From Oleiphilus messinensis (GTDB lineage: Bacteria > Pseudomonadota > Gammaproteobacteria > Pseudomonadales > Oleiphilaceae): DNA of 64,000 bases. Every line of letters starts with the position of its first letter. Positions within the stretch are counted from its first letter, which is position 1. Positions 27,824 to 36,533 of the stretch are shown piece after piece. The stretch spans positions 4,729,001 through 4,793,000 of the forward strand of contig NZ_CP021425.1 of the NCBI RefSeq assembly GCF_002162375.1, written 5' to 3'. Position numbers and translations under genes: made by a program. Below the pieces are notes generated by a model that had not been told where the DNA came from, did no database searches, and saw nothing but the letters and a program-made list of their open reading frames with translations.

Positions 27824-28549
27824 ATGACAAACAATAAATCATGGTTTGAGCGAAACAAGAAGAAGTCTATTCGTACATTGGTGGATAAATCCTTCATTCT
27901 GGATACTGCGGCAGTCTTGATGAAGTCCGGTTACCTGCAACGAATCGCTCTTCCGCCAAAGTTGTTTTTGGATGGCCTGCAGGTCCGGATCGATATCAAC
28001 GAAGTATTGACTGAAGAGGCGTTCTATAACATTTTCCTGCCACTCATGAATGATCAGGGTAATCAGGAAGACGCCATTGAAGCTTTCACCCACAACCCTC
28101 TGTTCCGAAAATTCATGTCCGAGTTGCTGTATAACAACATCAAGGGCTTTCTGCTGGATAAGAACTTTTTAAAACAAGTGCCCATCGCTGGTCGGGTATT
28201 GAAAGCAGGCCAGACTATTGGCAAGAAGGCAGGCGAACGCTTCTCGGGGTTATCGAGCAATATTGAGCTGCGGATTAAAAGCTTTATTGAACAAAATATT
28301 GGAACCGTAACAAACTTCACCGTCAACTATGCCCGAAAGGCGACCACACCGGACACCATTGAAAATATTCTGGAATTCGTCTGGGATCACCTTCAACACC
28401 AACGAATCGCGGTGCGTCTGAATTTGAACAACACCGCAGAACTGGATATTGAGGCGGTAATTTTGCATCTACTGGATGCATTAATCGAGGGGGTACTGGA
28501 AAAATACGGGGATAAAAAACTCGGCGACTTTCCGATTTTCTTCAACTGA
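27824..28549 (+). CDS. Conserved-looking protein of unknown function
   Basis: A 241-residue soluble protein that I do not recognise. The start region is basic (MTNNKSWFERNKKKSIRTLVDKSF). The rest is mostly helical, with amphipathic stretches (LNNTAELDIEAVILHLLDALIEGVLEKYGDKKLGDFP). No membrane segment or known motif is visible. Earlier in-frame starts exist at 27758 (GTG) and 27788 (ATG), none with a good ribosome-binding site; I chose 27824. It is flanked by two REC-GGDEF genes on the opposite strand and is probably monocistronic. Confidence 0.6.
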   Translation: MTNNKSWFERNKKKSIRTLVDKSFILDTAAVLMKSGYLQRIALPPKLFLDGLQVRIDINEVLTEEAFYNIFLPLMNDQGNQEDAIEAFTHNPLFRKFMSELLYNNIKGFLLDKNFLKQVPIAGRVLKAGQTIGKKAGERFSGLSSNIELRIKSFIEQNIGTVTNFTVNYARKATTPDTIENILEFVWDHLQHQRIAVRLNLNNTAELDIEAVILHLLDALIEGVLEKYGDKKLGDFPIFFN

Positions 28550-28570
28550 ACCTTTGGACGTCAACAGGCC

Positions 28571-29497
28571 CTAATTTTTGCTCAGATCCGTAAAGTGCAG
28601 TTGATTACGACCCTGAGCCTTGGCTTCATAGAGTAAACGGTCCGCCACATCGACCAACTCACGCGGCGTTCCGATTTGTACTTCAGGAATCGCAACGGCA
28701 AGACCGATACTGATCGTGACATGTCCGCAGCAACAAGATGCTTCATGGGGAATTTGTAACTCTTCGATACTTTTGCGCAACATCTCTGCAACATACTGTG
28801 CACCTTGGCCATTGGTTTCCGGCATGATGACCACGAACTCCTCCCCGCCATATCGTGCCACCGTGTCCGGCGGACGCTGCAAAGTCTGATCGAGACAGCG
28901 CGCAACTCTGCGCAAGCAATCATCCCCGGCGGTATGGCCATAAAAGTCATTGTAGTTTTTGAAATAATCCACATCGATCATCATCAAAGCCAGCGGGCTT
29001 CGGCTTCGTTGCGTGCGCTTCCACTCTTCATCCAGCAATTCATTGAACTTTCGACGATTGTAGATATTAGTCAGGCCATCGATATGAGCCAGCCGCTGCA
29101 ACAAGTCGTTTTTCAACTTCAATTCAAGATGCACTTGCACCCGCGCCTTCACCACGGCAGGCACGAATGGTTTGGTGATATAATCGACAGCTCCGGCCTT
29201 GAACGCCCGTTCTTCGTCCATGGCTTCTGAGACTGCCGTTATGAAAATCACAGGAATATCCTGTGTCCGGGGATTTGCCTTCAGCGCTGCACAGACCGCA
29301 TAGCCATCCATCCCTGGCATGAGAATATCCAACAAGATTAGATCGGGTAATGGGTCAGTATTGGCCTTCTCAATCGCGATCTCGCCTGAGGTTGCGGGTA
29401 TCGTCGCATATTCGCTTTTCAACGTTTCGATTAACATCCGGATATTTTCAGCGATGTCGTCAACAATCAGAACTCTCTGCTTTTTACTTGATACCAT
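28571..29497 (-). CDS. REC-GGDEF diguanylate cyclase, output of the adjacent hybrid kinase
   Basis: A 308-residue protein with an N-terminal receiver (VLIVDDIAENIRML, phosphoacceptor in LILLDILMPGMDG, K in ITKPFVP) and a GGDEF domain with intact RYGGEEFVV and an RPPD I-site. It starts at ATG 29497 with AAGGAT seven bases upstream; this start overlaps the end of the hybrid kinase gene by 14 bases, so the two are translationally coupled. A longer in-frame start at 29533 is less likely. The arrangement suggests it receives phosphate from the kinase's HPt domain. Confidence 0.94.
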   Translation of the reverse strand: MVSSKKQRVLIVDDIAENIRMLIETLKSEYATIPATSGEIAIEKANTDPLPDLILLDILMPGMDGYAVCAALKANPRTQDIPVIFITAVSEAMDEERAFKAGAVDYITKPFVPAVVKARVQVHLELKLKNDLLQRLAHIDGLTNIYNRRKFNELLDEEWKRTQRSRSPLALMMIDVDYFKNYNDFYGHTAGDDCLRRVARCLDQTLQRPPDTVARYGGEEFVVIMPETNGQGAQYVAEMLRKSIEELQIPHEASCCCGHVTISIGLAVAIPEVQIGTPRELVDVADRLLYEAKAQGRNQLHFTDLSKN

Positions 29498-32400
29498 CTG
29501 AATATCCTTGTGATTTAGCAATTCTCCCTCCAAGTTTAGCCCCCATTTCCGCTAGCAAACGCTGTGTTTCACGCTCATCAAACTGACTGACGCTTTGCTC
29601 CAACTGATCCAGATACGCAGCAGTGGCAGCATCCGAATGCTGCTCACGCAACGTAGCAATCAATACCAGTGCTTCCCCATAATCATGTTGTAATAGCGAC
29701 CTCAACTGACCCAAGCCCTCAACCAGTGTTCGGGAATTTGCAGAAACGGGCAGTTTGGCACCATTTTTTGATACCGGCTCCTGCTCAAATCGCTCCAAAG
29801 CATGCAACAAGGTGTTCAAGGCCTGTACAAAATTTTGCCACTCTGAAGACGATTCCACAGACACATTTGCATTATCGACACTCTTATTTAACCGATTCTC
29901 AAGCTCCCCCGCAAATCCAGCCAGAGCTGTGGCCCCAAGATTTCCCGCCAGCCCTTTCAATGTATGCACAATATGAATCACCGATATCAGCTGCTTTACC
30001 GCCAACTGCGACTGAATTGCCTGATCAATTCCTGCATAGCGATGATAGAACTTCAACAACAGCTCCCGATAGAGGCCTCGGTTATGGGCAACACGCTGCA
30101 ACCCGGCGTCAGTATCAATGCACTCCAGGTATTCGGGAAACTCCAGCAAAACAGGGTCAATGTGTTGCCCATCATCCATTATGGACAGACCATCCCCTTG
30201 CGCCGATATCCATCTAAGCAAAGCAACAAATAATTGCTGACTGTTAATTGGTTTGGTGAGGAAGTCATCCATCCCCGCCGCCATACACTTCTCTCGCTCC
30301 TGAGGTAACGCATGGGCCGTCATGGCCAGAATAGGAAGCGGTGCCCTGCCATCCTGACGACCGGCTTCCCATCTCCGAATGAGTCTGGTTGCCTGCAAAC
30401 CATCCATGACCGGCATTTGAATATCCATAAGCACGGCATCAAACTGGAATTCCTGAACAGCTCGCACGGCCTCCTGACCATTATCAGATACAACAACGTG
30501 TATTTTTGCGCTCTCCAATAACTCTTTTGCCACTTGCTGGTTGATATCACTGTCTTCAACCACCAGAATACGGGCGCCTTGTAACCGACTGACTTCCGGG
30601 GGAATACCGTATCTTTGCAAACGGGTTTGCTGAGAACGGAGCAGGCGGCTGCCAAAAATATCCATCAAGGTATCGAACAATGCTGACTGGCTCACCGGCT
30701 TGGTTAGAAAAGCACTCACTCGTTCAGGACTAACCTCCTCCACTAATCGACCGTCTTTATCAAATGCCGAAATCAAAACAATGGGTAAATGCTTAAATTT
30801 GGGGTTGCGCTTAACGAGATCGATTAACTCCAAGCCACTCATGCCTGGCATACTCCAGTCTGTTACAAGCAAGTCGAATGCCATTTCACTCTCTGATTGC
30901 AATAATCCCCAGGCTTCAGTGGGATTATCAAGGGTCGTTACCTTAAATCCGAATGAGCGGAGCATCTTATCCAATACCATTCGCGTTACCGGTACATCAT
31001 CCACCAACAAAATAGACAGCCCCGCAAGCTCCATGGGAATTTGGGCCGGTGCATTTGACTGGCTGCCGAGGTGAAACGCAACAGCAAAGCTGAATGTGCT
31101 GCCTTTTCCAGCTTCACTCTCAACTTTGATTTCGCCCCCCATGAGCTCAACTAACTGCTTACAAATCGCCAATCCCAACCCGGTTCCACCGTATTCTCGC
31201 GTGGTCGAAGAGTCCACCTGGCTGAAGGATTCAAACAGCTGCGCCTGTTTCTCTTTCGGAATTCCTATGCCGGTGTCTGTAACGGCAAACTCCAATGATA
31301 CCGTACGCTCACAACGATCCAGCACCGAAATGGAAATGACAATCTGCCCCTGATCTGTAAACTTGATCGCATTACTGGTTAAATTTGTCAGTATCTGACC
31401 TAATCGGACAGGGTCCCCGACTAGATTCCAGGGAATCTGAGGTGAAAAGGAGAACACAATTTCCACGCCTTTATCAGCGGTTTCCATATAAAACGTGCCA
31501 GAAAGATTTTCTAATACCTCTGGCAGAAAGAACTCGGTATTTTCCAGATCCAGTTTACCGGCCTCAATCTTGGAAAAGTCCATGATGTCATTAATAATGT
31601 TTAACAACCACTTGGCTGAAGCGAGCACCTTTTTGAGGTAATCTTTTTGTCTGGGTGTGAGCGTGGTATTGAATGTAAGCTCAGTCAAACCAATGATGGC
31701 ATTCATCGGCGTACGAATTTCATGGCTCATACTGGCCAGGAATTCACTTTTCGCTTGGGTTGCCATCTCTGCAGTGACTTTCTCCTGCTCTGCCCGTTCT
31801 TTCTCCAACCGCTCAGTGATGTCAAAAATCGTGCCTTCAAAATAGGCGGCATCACTCTCTTCACAGTGAACCAGCCTGATATTTACGGAAGCCCAGAACT
31901 GCTTACCATTTTTGGTTCTAAAATGAAGCTCCTGATCTTTCATCAATCGGCGCTTTTGCAATAGATCAATGAGATTTGCCCAATCCACTGCCTGCACCAG
32001 TCCGTATTCGAAAAAGGGTCTGGGTTCGCTCATCAACGCATAAGCACTGGAAAAGCCAAACATACCTGCCATCGCTGAATTTGCACTGAGCACGCGCCCC
32101 TTTGTATCAATCTGAAAAATACCTTCAACACAGTTTTCAAAGATGCTTCGGTATTTTTCTTCAGCCTGATGCAGGTTCTGGTATGCAAAATCCAACGAAT
32201 CAACCATTTGCGAAAATGATTGCGCCAGTGTACCCAGCTCATCGGGTTGGGTATCAAGTTCATTCAAATCCTGCCTGATTTTTCGCAATACGTTCGCCAG
32301 TTTCACAAATTCTATCTGTTCTGTGAGATTGGGGAGTGTTTGCTCAGTTTCCCGGGACTGCCGGACGATATGCGTCAAGCGATAAGCCGGTTTTAATACC

Positions 32401-32978
32401 AGACGGGTTAGCAAGGTGTTCATGAGAAACAGCACCAGCACGAACAGGGTCAGTATCAAACTGGCAAAAATGAAAAGTATCTGCCGGGTTTGCTGTTCAA
32501 GACTCATCAGTGAGTAGCGAATTCGACAGTAACCAATATTTTCGCCATAGGCACTAATTAACCGGGTAAATGTGAGAACTCTGTGCCCCTGCCAGGAGTC
32601 CGTTCGGTAGTGCTGCGCTGTTTGCGCCAAATCATGAAGCTCTGCAGAATTTAAATCCGAAGCCGATGCGGGATCCGATGTAAGAATTAATCGACCCACC
32701 TCGTCAAAAACACTCATCGACACGAAATTCTCACGCTTCAAATACTGGTCGAAGGTTACTTTGAGTGCTTTTTTCTGGAGCGCAAAGATTTCATTCGCCA
32801 GCTTTTCAGACTGCTGGTGCAGCAAATCCTCCAGAGAGGCTTCCACTTGTTGAATTGCGTCGGCGCGACGTTGCCCCTCATAAACGGCCAATAAAACACT
32901 GAATATAAGTGTCACAATGAGCAGTGTTGCGATGATTGCGGTATTTATTTTGAGGCGAAGATTAGATCGAATAGGCAC
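29484..32978 (-). CDS. Hybrid sensor histidine kinase (PAS, two REC, HPt)
   Basis: A 1164-residue inner-membrane kinase. In order: a membrane segment near 12-33, a periplasmic domain of about 135 residues, a second membrane segment near 168-192, a HAMP-like linker, a coiled region, a PAS domain (YRSIFENCVEGIFQIDTKGR), a HisKA domain with the phosphorylated His in SMSHEIRTPMNA, an HATPase_c domain (TDTGIGIPKEKQ; GGTGLGLAI), two receivers (LVTDWSMPGMSG; LMDIQMPVMDG) and a C-terminal HPt domain (HTLKGLAGNLGA). This is a full BarA/LuxQ-type phosphorelay. It starts 15 bases after the periplasmic binding protein gene and overlaps the downstream REC-GGDEF gene. Confidence 0.95.
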   Translation of the reverse strand: MPIRSNLRLKINTAIIATLLIVTLIFSVLLAVYEGQRRADAIQQVEASLEDLLHQQSEKLANEIFALQKKALKVTFDQYLKRENFVSMSVFDEVGRLILTSDPASASDLNSAELHDLAQTAQHYRTDSWQGHRVLTFTRLISAYGENIGYCRIRYSLMSLEQQTRQILFIFASLILTLFVLVLFLMNTLLTRLVLKPAYRLTHIVRQSRETEQTLPNLTEQIEFVKLANVLRKIRQDLNELDTQPDELGTLAQSFSQMVDSLDFAYQNLHQAEEKYRSIFENCVEGIFQIDTKGRVLSANSAMAGMFGFSSAYALMSEPRPFFEYGLVQAVDWANLIDLLQKRRLMKDQELHFRTKNGKQFWASVNIRLVHCEESDAAYFEGTIFDITERLEKERAEQEKVTAEMATQAKSEFLASMSHEIRTPMNAIIGLTELTFNTTLTPRQKDYLKKVLASAKWLLNIINDIMDFSKIEAGKLDLENTEFFLPEVLENLSGTFYMETADKGVEIVFSFSPQIPWNLVGDPVRLGQILTNLTSNAIKFTDQGQIVISISVLDRCERTVSLEFAVTDTGIGIPKEKQAQLFESFSQVDSSTTREYGGTGLGLAICKQLVELMGGEIKVESEAGKGSTFSFAVAFHLGSQSNAPAQIPMELAGLSILLVDDVPVTRMVLDKMLRSFGFKVTTLDNPTEAWGLLQSESEMAFDLLVTDWSMPGMSGLELIDLVKRNPKFKHLPIVLISAFDKDGRLVEEVSPERVSAFLTKPVSQSALFDTLMDIFGSRLLRSQQTRLQRYGIPPEVSRLQGARILVVEDSDINQQVAKELLESAKIHVVVSDNGQEAVRAVQEFQFDAVLMDIQMPVMDGLQATRLIRRWEAGRQDGRAPLPILAMTAHALPQEREKCMAAGMDDFLTKPINSQQLFVALLRWISAQGDGLSIMDDGQHIDPVLLEFPEYLECIDTDAGLQRVAHNRGLYRELLLKFYHRYAGIDQAIQSQLAVKQLISVIHIVHTLKGLAGNLGATALAGFAGELENRLNKSVDNANVSVESSSEWQNFVQALNTLLHALERFEQEPVSKNGAKLPVSANSRTLVEGLGQLRSLLQHDYGEALVLIATLREQHSDAATAAYLDQLEQSVSQFDERETQRLLAEMGAKLGGRIAKSQGYSDGIK

Positions 32979-32993
32979 AGTTAAATCGCCACC

Positions 32994-34127
32994 TCAGGGT
33001 TGAACCATGTCATGAAACTGAACCGTACCATCGACAATCTTCATGACAGCAGCCTGCTTTATTGAATCTCCAAACCGGTTAAATGATATGGCACCGGTAA
33101 CGCCTTCGAATGACTTGGTTTTTGCCAGTTCATCACGAATCTTGGGCCGATCAAGGGTGCCCGCCCGGGAAATGGCCTCTGCCAGAATCATCGCGGCATC
33201 ATAAACCACAGCGGCGAACTCGTTTAAATCATATCGCTGCCGGTAACGATGAACAAAGTCACGACTTTTCGGCGTATCCAGATCTTTTGTCCAGTGGCTG
33301 GTGAAGTAACCCGATTTTAAATCCCGCCCGCCATTTGAAAAGAAACGTTGATATGCCCAGCCATCCCCGCCCAGAAAAATAGCGTGAATGCCCATTTCCT
33401 GAGCCTGCTTCACAATCAATCCGCTCTCATCATGTCCCGGCACAAAAAGCACATCAGGTTTAAGTTGAGCCGTTTTTTTCAGCATATCTCTGAAATCAGT
33501 ATCATCCTGTTTGTATTCGAACTCCCTGAGAACCTTGCCTCCAAGCCCGTTGTAGGCGTCTCGAAATGCTTCCGCCAATCCCAGACTGTAGGCACTGGTA
33601 ATTTTAGTGATGATGACCGCTGTCCGGGCCTGAAAAGAGTCGCGAACAAATTTCGCCAATGCTTTGCCTTGAAACGAATCGATGAAGCATGCACGAAAGA
33701 TATAATCCCCCTTGCGCGTCACTTCCGGATTGGTTGAATCCGGACTGATCATCGGGATGCCCGCCGTTTGCAATACCGGCGCTATGGCAAGTGAATGCGA
33801 GCTCCAGGAAGCGCCAATTACGGCAATAACGCCCGAATCGACCGCTTTCTTGGCCGCCAGTTTGGATTGAATTGGCGTGCTGGCGTTATCAAATTCCAAT
33901 AATTCGACAGTTCGCCCTAATAGCCCCCCCCGGGCATTGATTTCATCCACAGCGAAACGGGCCGCTTGAAAATGGTGGAGATTTGCCGAAGCTGCAGCTC
34001 CGGTTTTGGCAAAAATAGCACCGATTTTGATTGTTTCTGTGCTATCTGGATTGCCCGATTCAGCCTGACAGAGCGGACTAAGAAAAATAAAAATGACCAA
34101 CAATATCTGACAATACACTGCTATCAT
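32994..34127 (-). CDS. Periplasmic ligand-binding protein (branched-chain amino acid type), probable sensor partner
   Basis: A 377-residue secreted protein with a signal peptide ending SPLCQAES. It has the type-1 periplasmic-binding fold used for LivJ-like proteins: IKIGAIFAKTGAAASANLHHFQAARFAVDEINARGGLLGRTVEL, then VIGASWSSHSLAIAPVLQ and MISPDSTNPEVT. There is no transporter permease or ATPase beside it. It is followed after 15 bases by a hybrid kinase with a periplasmic domain, so it likely presents a ligand to that kinase, in the manner of LuxP with LuxQ. The ligand is unknown; amino acids or similar small molecules are typical of the fold. Confidence 0.87.
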   Translation of the reverse strand: MIAVYCQILLVIFIFLSPLCQAESGNPDSTETIKIGAIFAKTGAAASANLHHFQAARFAVDEINARGGLLGRTVELLEFDNASTPIQSKLAAKKAVDSGVIAVIGASWSSHSLAIAPVLQTAGIPMISPDSTNPEVTRKGDYIFRACFIDSFQGKALAKFVRDSFQARTAVIITKITSAYSLGLAEAFRDAYNGLGGKVLREFEYKQDDTDFRDMLKKTAQLKPDVLFVPGHDESGLIVKQAQEMGIHAIFLGGDGWAYQRFFSNGGRDLKSGYFTSHWTKDLDTPKSRDFVHRYRQRYDLNEFAAVVYDAAMILAEAISRAGTLDRPKIRDELAKTKSFEGVTGAISFNRFGDSIKQAAVMKIVDGTVQFHDMVQP

Positions 34128-34470
34128 CCAGCCTTGCCCTCAAATCGATATGTGATGTGACTACTAAACATATACATACCTCTTGTGATCACCACCTTCT
34201 GGTGCCTGTTCATTCAGTATAGCCTTGAATGGACTCATGAGAGCGACGAGCTTTGATGGTACCGTGACCGCACACCGGATGCTACACGACCAAAGTGATT
34301 CTGATCAATAAATAGGACTTTTTTAAAAACATCCCTGAGTTGCAAACCACGATAATCGAATTAAGCTGAAGGAACAGCACTCATTCGACTTCATTTTCAG
34401 AAGAAAGTACCGACTGACGCATTATCTGAAGTACAGAGTCTGCTGTCCCCCACGACAGGAAGGACGACTC
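34128..34470. other. Divergent intergenic region before serA
   Basis: A 343-base non-coding stretch between the periplasmic binding protein gene and serA. It contains a short 6-base inverted repeat (CATTCA ... TGAATG near 34211-34231) and an AT-rich run GGACTTTTTTAAAAA near 34315. AAGGA before ATG 34471 is the serA ribosome-binding site. I see no RNA element or repeat that could be named. Confidence 0.4.
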
Positions 34471-35637
34471 ATGTATCAAATAAGAACTTACAATAGCATT
34501 GCCATAGAAGGGCTAGAGCAATTTTCACGGGATAAGTATGAAGTTGCCAGTGAATTACCCCAACCCGACGGTATTCTGGTTCGCAGTGCCAATCTGCTGG
34601 ATCTCGTATTTCCACAACAACTCACCGCAGTAGCCCGTGCAGGCGCAGGTGTAAATAACGTCCCGGTAGAACGCTGCACCCAACAAGGAATTGTGGTATT
34701 CAATACTCCGGGAGCCAATGCCAATGCAGTGAAAGAACTGGTTATGGCGGGCTTACTGCTCGCGTCCCGCGGCATCTACACCGGCCTGCAATTCACCGCA
34801 GGATTAACGGAAATAGATCCAAAATCGCTGTCCACCGTTCTGGAGCGGGAAAAAAAGAACTTCAAGGGACAGGAGTTAATGGGCAAAACCCTGGGTGTCG
34901 TCGGGTTGGGCGCAATTGGCTCAAATGTGGCCAATATGGCTTTGAATATGGGCATGAAAGTAATTGGATTTGATCCCGCCCTCTCTGTCGAGGCGGCCTG
35001 GCGCTTGCCTTCTCAGGTACAGAAAGCGGAAAATCTGCAGCAGCTTCTTGGCCGTAGCGACTATATTACGCTTCACGTACCGGCAATACCCGCAACGAAA
35101 AATCTGGTCAATCAGGATACATTGGCCTCGTTCAAAACCGGTGCCCGATTGCTCAACTTTTCTCGAGAAGCCATTGTTAACACAGATGATGTTTTAACCG
35201 CTCTCGATCAGGGCAAACTGACCAGCTACGTTACGGACTTTCCCGCCCCTTCACTCATGGGGCGTCAGGATGTGATTGCCATGCCACACCTGGGTGCCAG
35301 TACCCGGGAAGCCGAATCGAACTGTGCGATTATGGCCGCTCAACAGCTTGTTGATTTTATTGAACACGGCAACATTCGAAACTCAGTAAATTTTCCCGCC
35401 TGTGAACTGGAACGTACAACCGGTTACAGAATCTGCTTTGCCAATCAGAATGTGCCCAAGGTACTCAGCCATGTATTGAATCTGTTAGCCGATCAAAACA
35501 TCAACGTCGTTGAAATGTTAAACAAAAGCAAAGATGACATCGCCTACAATATATTGGACGTAGAAAGCGCGCCATCCCCTGTTTTGCTGGATGCCATTGC
35601 GCATACCGAGCATGTATTCCACATGCGCTCTCTGTAA
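34471..35637 (+). CDS. serA: D-3-phosphoglycerate dehydrogenase (short ACT type)
   Basis: A 388-residue NAD-dependent enzyme for the first step of serine synthesis. It has the two-part D-2-hydroxyacid dehydrogenase fold with the Rossmann motif in GKTLGVVGLGAIGSNVANMAL, the catalytic histidine in AMPHLGAST, and a C-terminal ACT domain (about 315-388) for serine feedback. It belongs to the roughly 390-residue class starting with MY.I.TYN.I...GL, not to the E. coli-length class. The usual DVFxxEP segment is here TDFPAPSLMG, as in other short forms. A good AAGGA precedes the ATG. Confidence 0.9.
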   Translation: MYQIRTYNSIAIEGLEQFSRDKYEVASELPQPDGILVRSANLLDLVFPQQLTAVARAGAGVNNVPVERCTQQGIVVFNTPGANANAVKELVMAGLLLASRGIYTGLQFTAGLTEIDPKSLSTVLEREKKNFKGQELMGKTLGVVGLGAIGSNVANMALNMGMKVIGFDPALSVEAAWRLPSQVQKAENLQQLLGRSDYITLHVPAIPATKNLVNQDTLASFKTGARLLNFSREAIVNTDDVLTALDQGKLTSYVTDFPAPSLMGRQDVIAMPHLGASTREAESNCAIMAAQQLVDFIEHGNIRNSVNFPACELERTTGYRICFANQNVPKVLSHVLNLLADQNINVVEMLNKSKDDIAYNILDVESAPSPVLLDAIAHTEHVFHMRSL

Positions 35638-35647
35638 AGACTCAATC

Positions 35648-36460
35648 TCAATCGTGACCCTGGCGTGGTGCGGGGTCACTTGATACTTCAACCTGAAGTA
35701 TGCGCTGTTTTTCAAGTTCAAACTCGGCTTGGGTCAGCACACCGTCACGCAATAAACTTTGCAACCGTTCAAGTTGTGATATTCGGTCCGGTGCTTCTCC
35801 CACGGCTGAATGTGCTCCTCCAACAGAAGCACTCGAGCTCGGCTCCGCCTGTGGTCTGATCCCTAAAAAGCGCGCAATTTTGCGAAAAACAGCCCGAATG
35901 AAACGCCAGAGTTTGGGCAATAACCAAATAGCCAGAATGATAAACAGTAACAACGCGGCAAGGAACCAAACCGGGTGATTTAACGCCGTCCATAGTCCAG
36001 CGACGACCATCACGTCTTCTAAAATTGACGCGGTCCAGTTCGTTACGGGCTCCGGGGATGTATTAATCGCCATCCGCGTTCCGGCCTTGGTTGCATGAGA
36101 TGTTGCAGCCAGAGAGCCACCGAGGATACCTGCCGCAATCTCGAGCGCAGGGGTAACATCCCCGACTGCACCGGCTGCCAGCATTGCACCGGCAGGAATG
36201 CGCACAAAGGTGTGGAGTGTATCCCAGCCGGAATCAACGCCCGGCGTTTTATCGGCCACAAATTCAACCATATACATCAGGCTAGCAGCACCGATTACCA
36301 ATGGATTTTGTAACACTTGTAGATCCGGTGGTAAATCAATATTCCCGGTTGCACCGCCCAATCCCAGGACCAATAGTGCAGCGTAAAGATTGATACCGCT
36401 CGCCCAAGCCGCCCCCATTGTAAGAGACAAGGTCGCTAGCAGCGCCTCATAATGTTCCAT
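35648..36460 (-). CDS. DUF4126 membrane protein with C-terminal SHOCT domain
   Basis: A 270-residue inner-membrane protein. Residues about 1-190 contain several hydrophobic segments and small-residue-rich loops typical of DUF4126 (MGAAWASGINLYAALLVLGLGGATG; VDSGWDTLHTFVRIPAGAMLAAGAVG). A linker follows (SSSASVGGAHSAVGEAPD), then a SHOCT domain (ISQLERLQSLLRDGVLTQAEFELEKQRIL). SHOCT is a short oligomerisation domain. No function is known for DUF4126. The gene is convergent with serA, ten bases apart. Confidence 0.85.
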   Translation of the reverse strand: MEHYEALLATLSLTMGAAWASGINLYAALLVLGLGGATGNIDLPPDLQVLQNPLVIGAASLMYMVEFVADKTPGVDSGWDTLHTFVRIPAGAMLAAGAVGDVTPALEIAAGILGGSLAATSHATKAGTRMAINTSPEPVTNWTASILEDVMVVAGLWTALNHPVWFLAALLLFIILAIWLLPKLWRFIRAVFRKIARFLGIRPQAEPSSSASVGGAHSAVGEAPDRISQLERLQSLLRDGVLTQAEFELEKQRILQVEVSSDPAPRQGHD

Positions 36461-36533
36461 GCAGTTAACCTCTAATGTGCTGGCAATACCGGAATATTAA
36501 CGCGCTGTAGCTGAATGTAAACTGAATCCGAAG

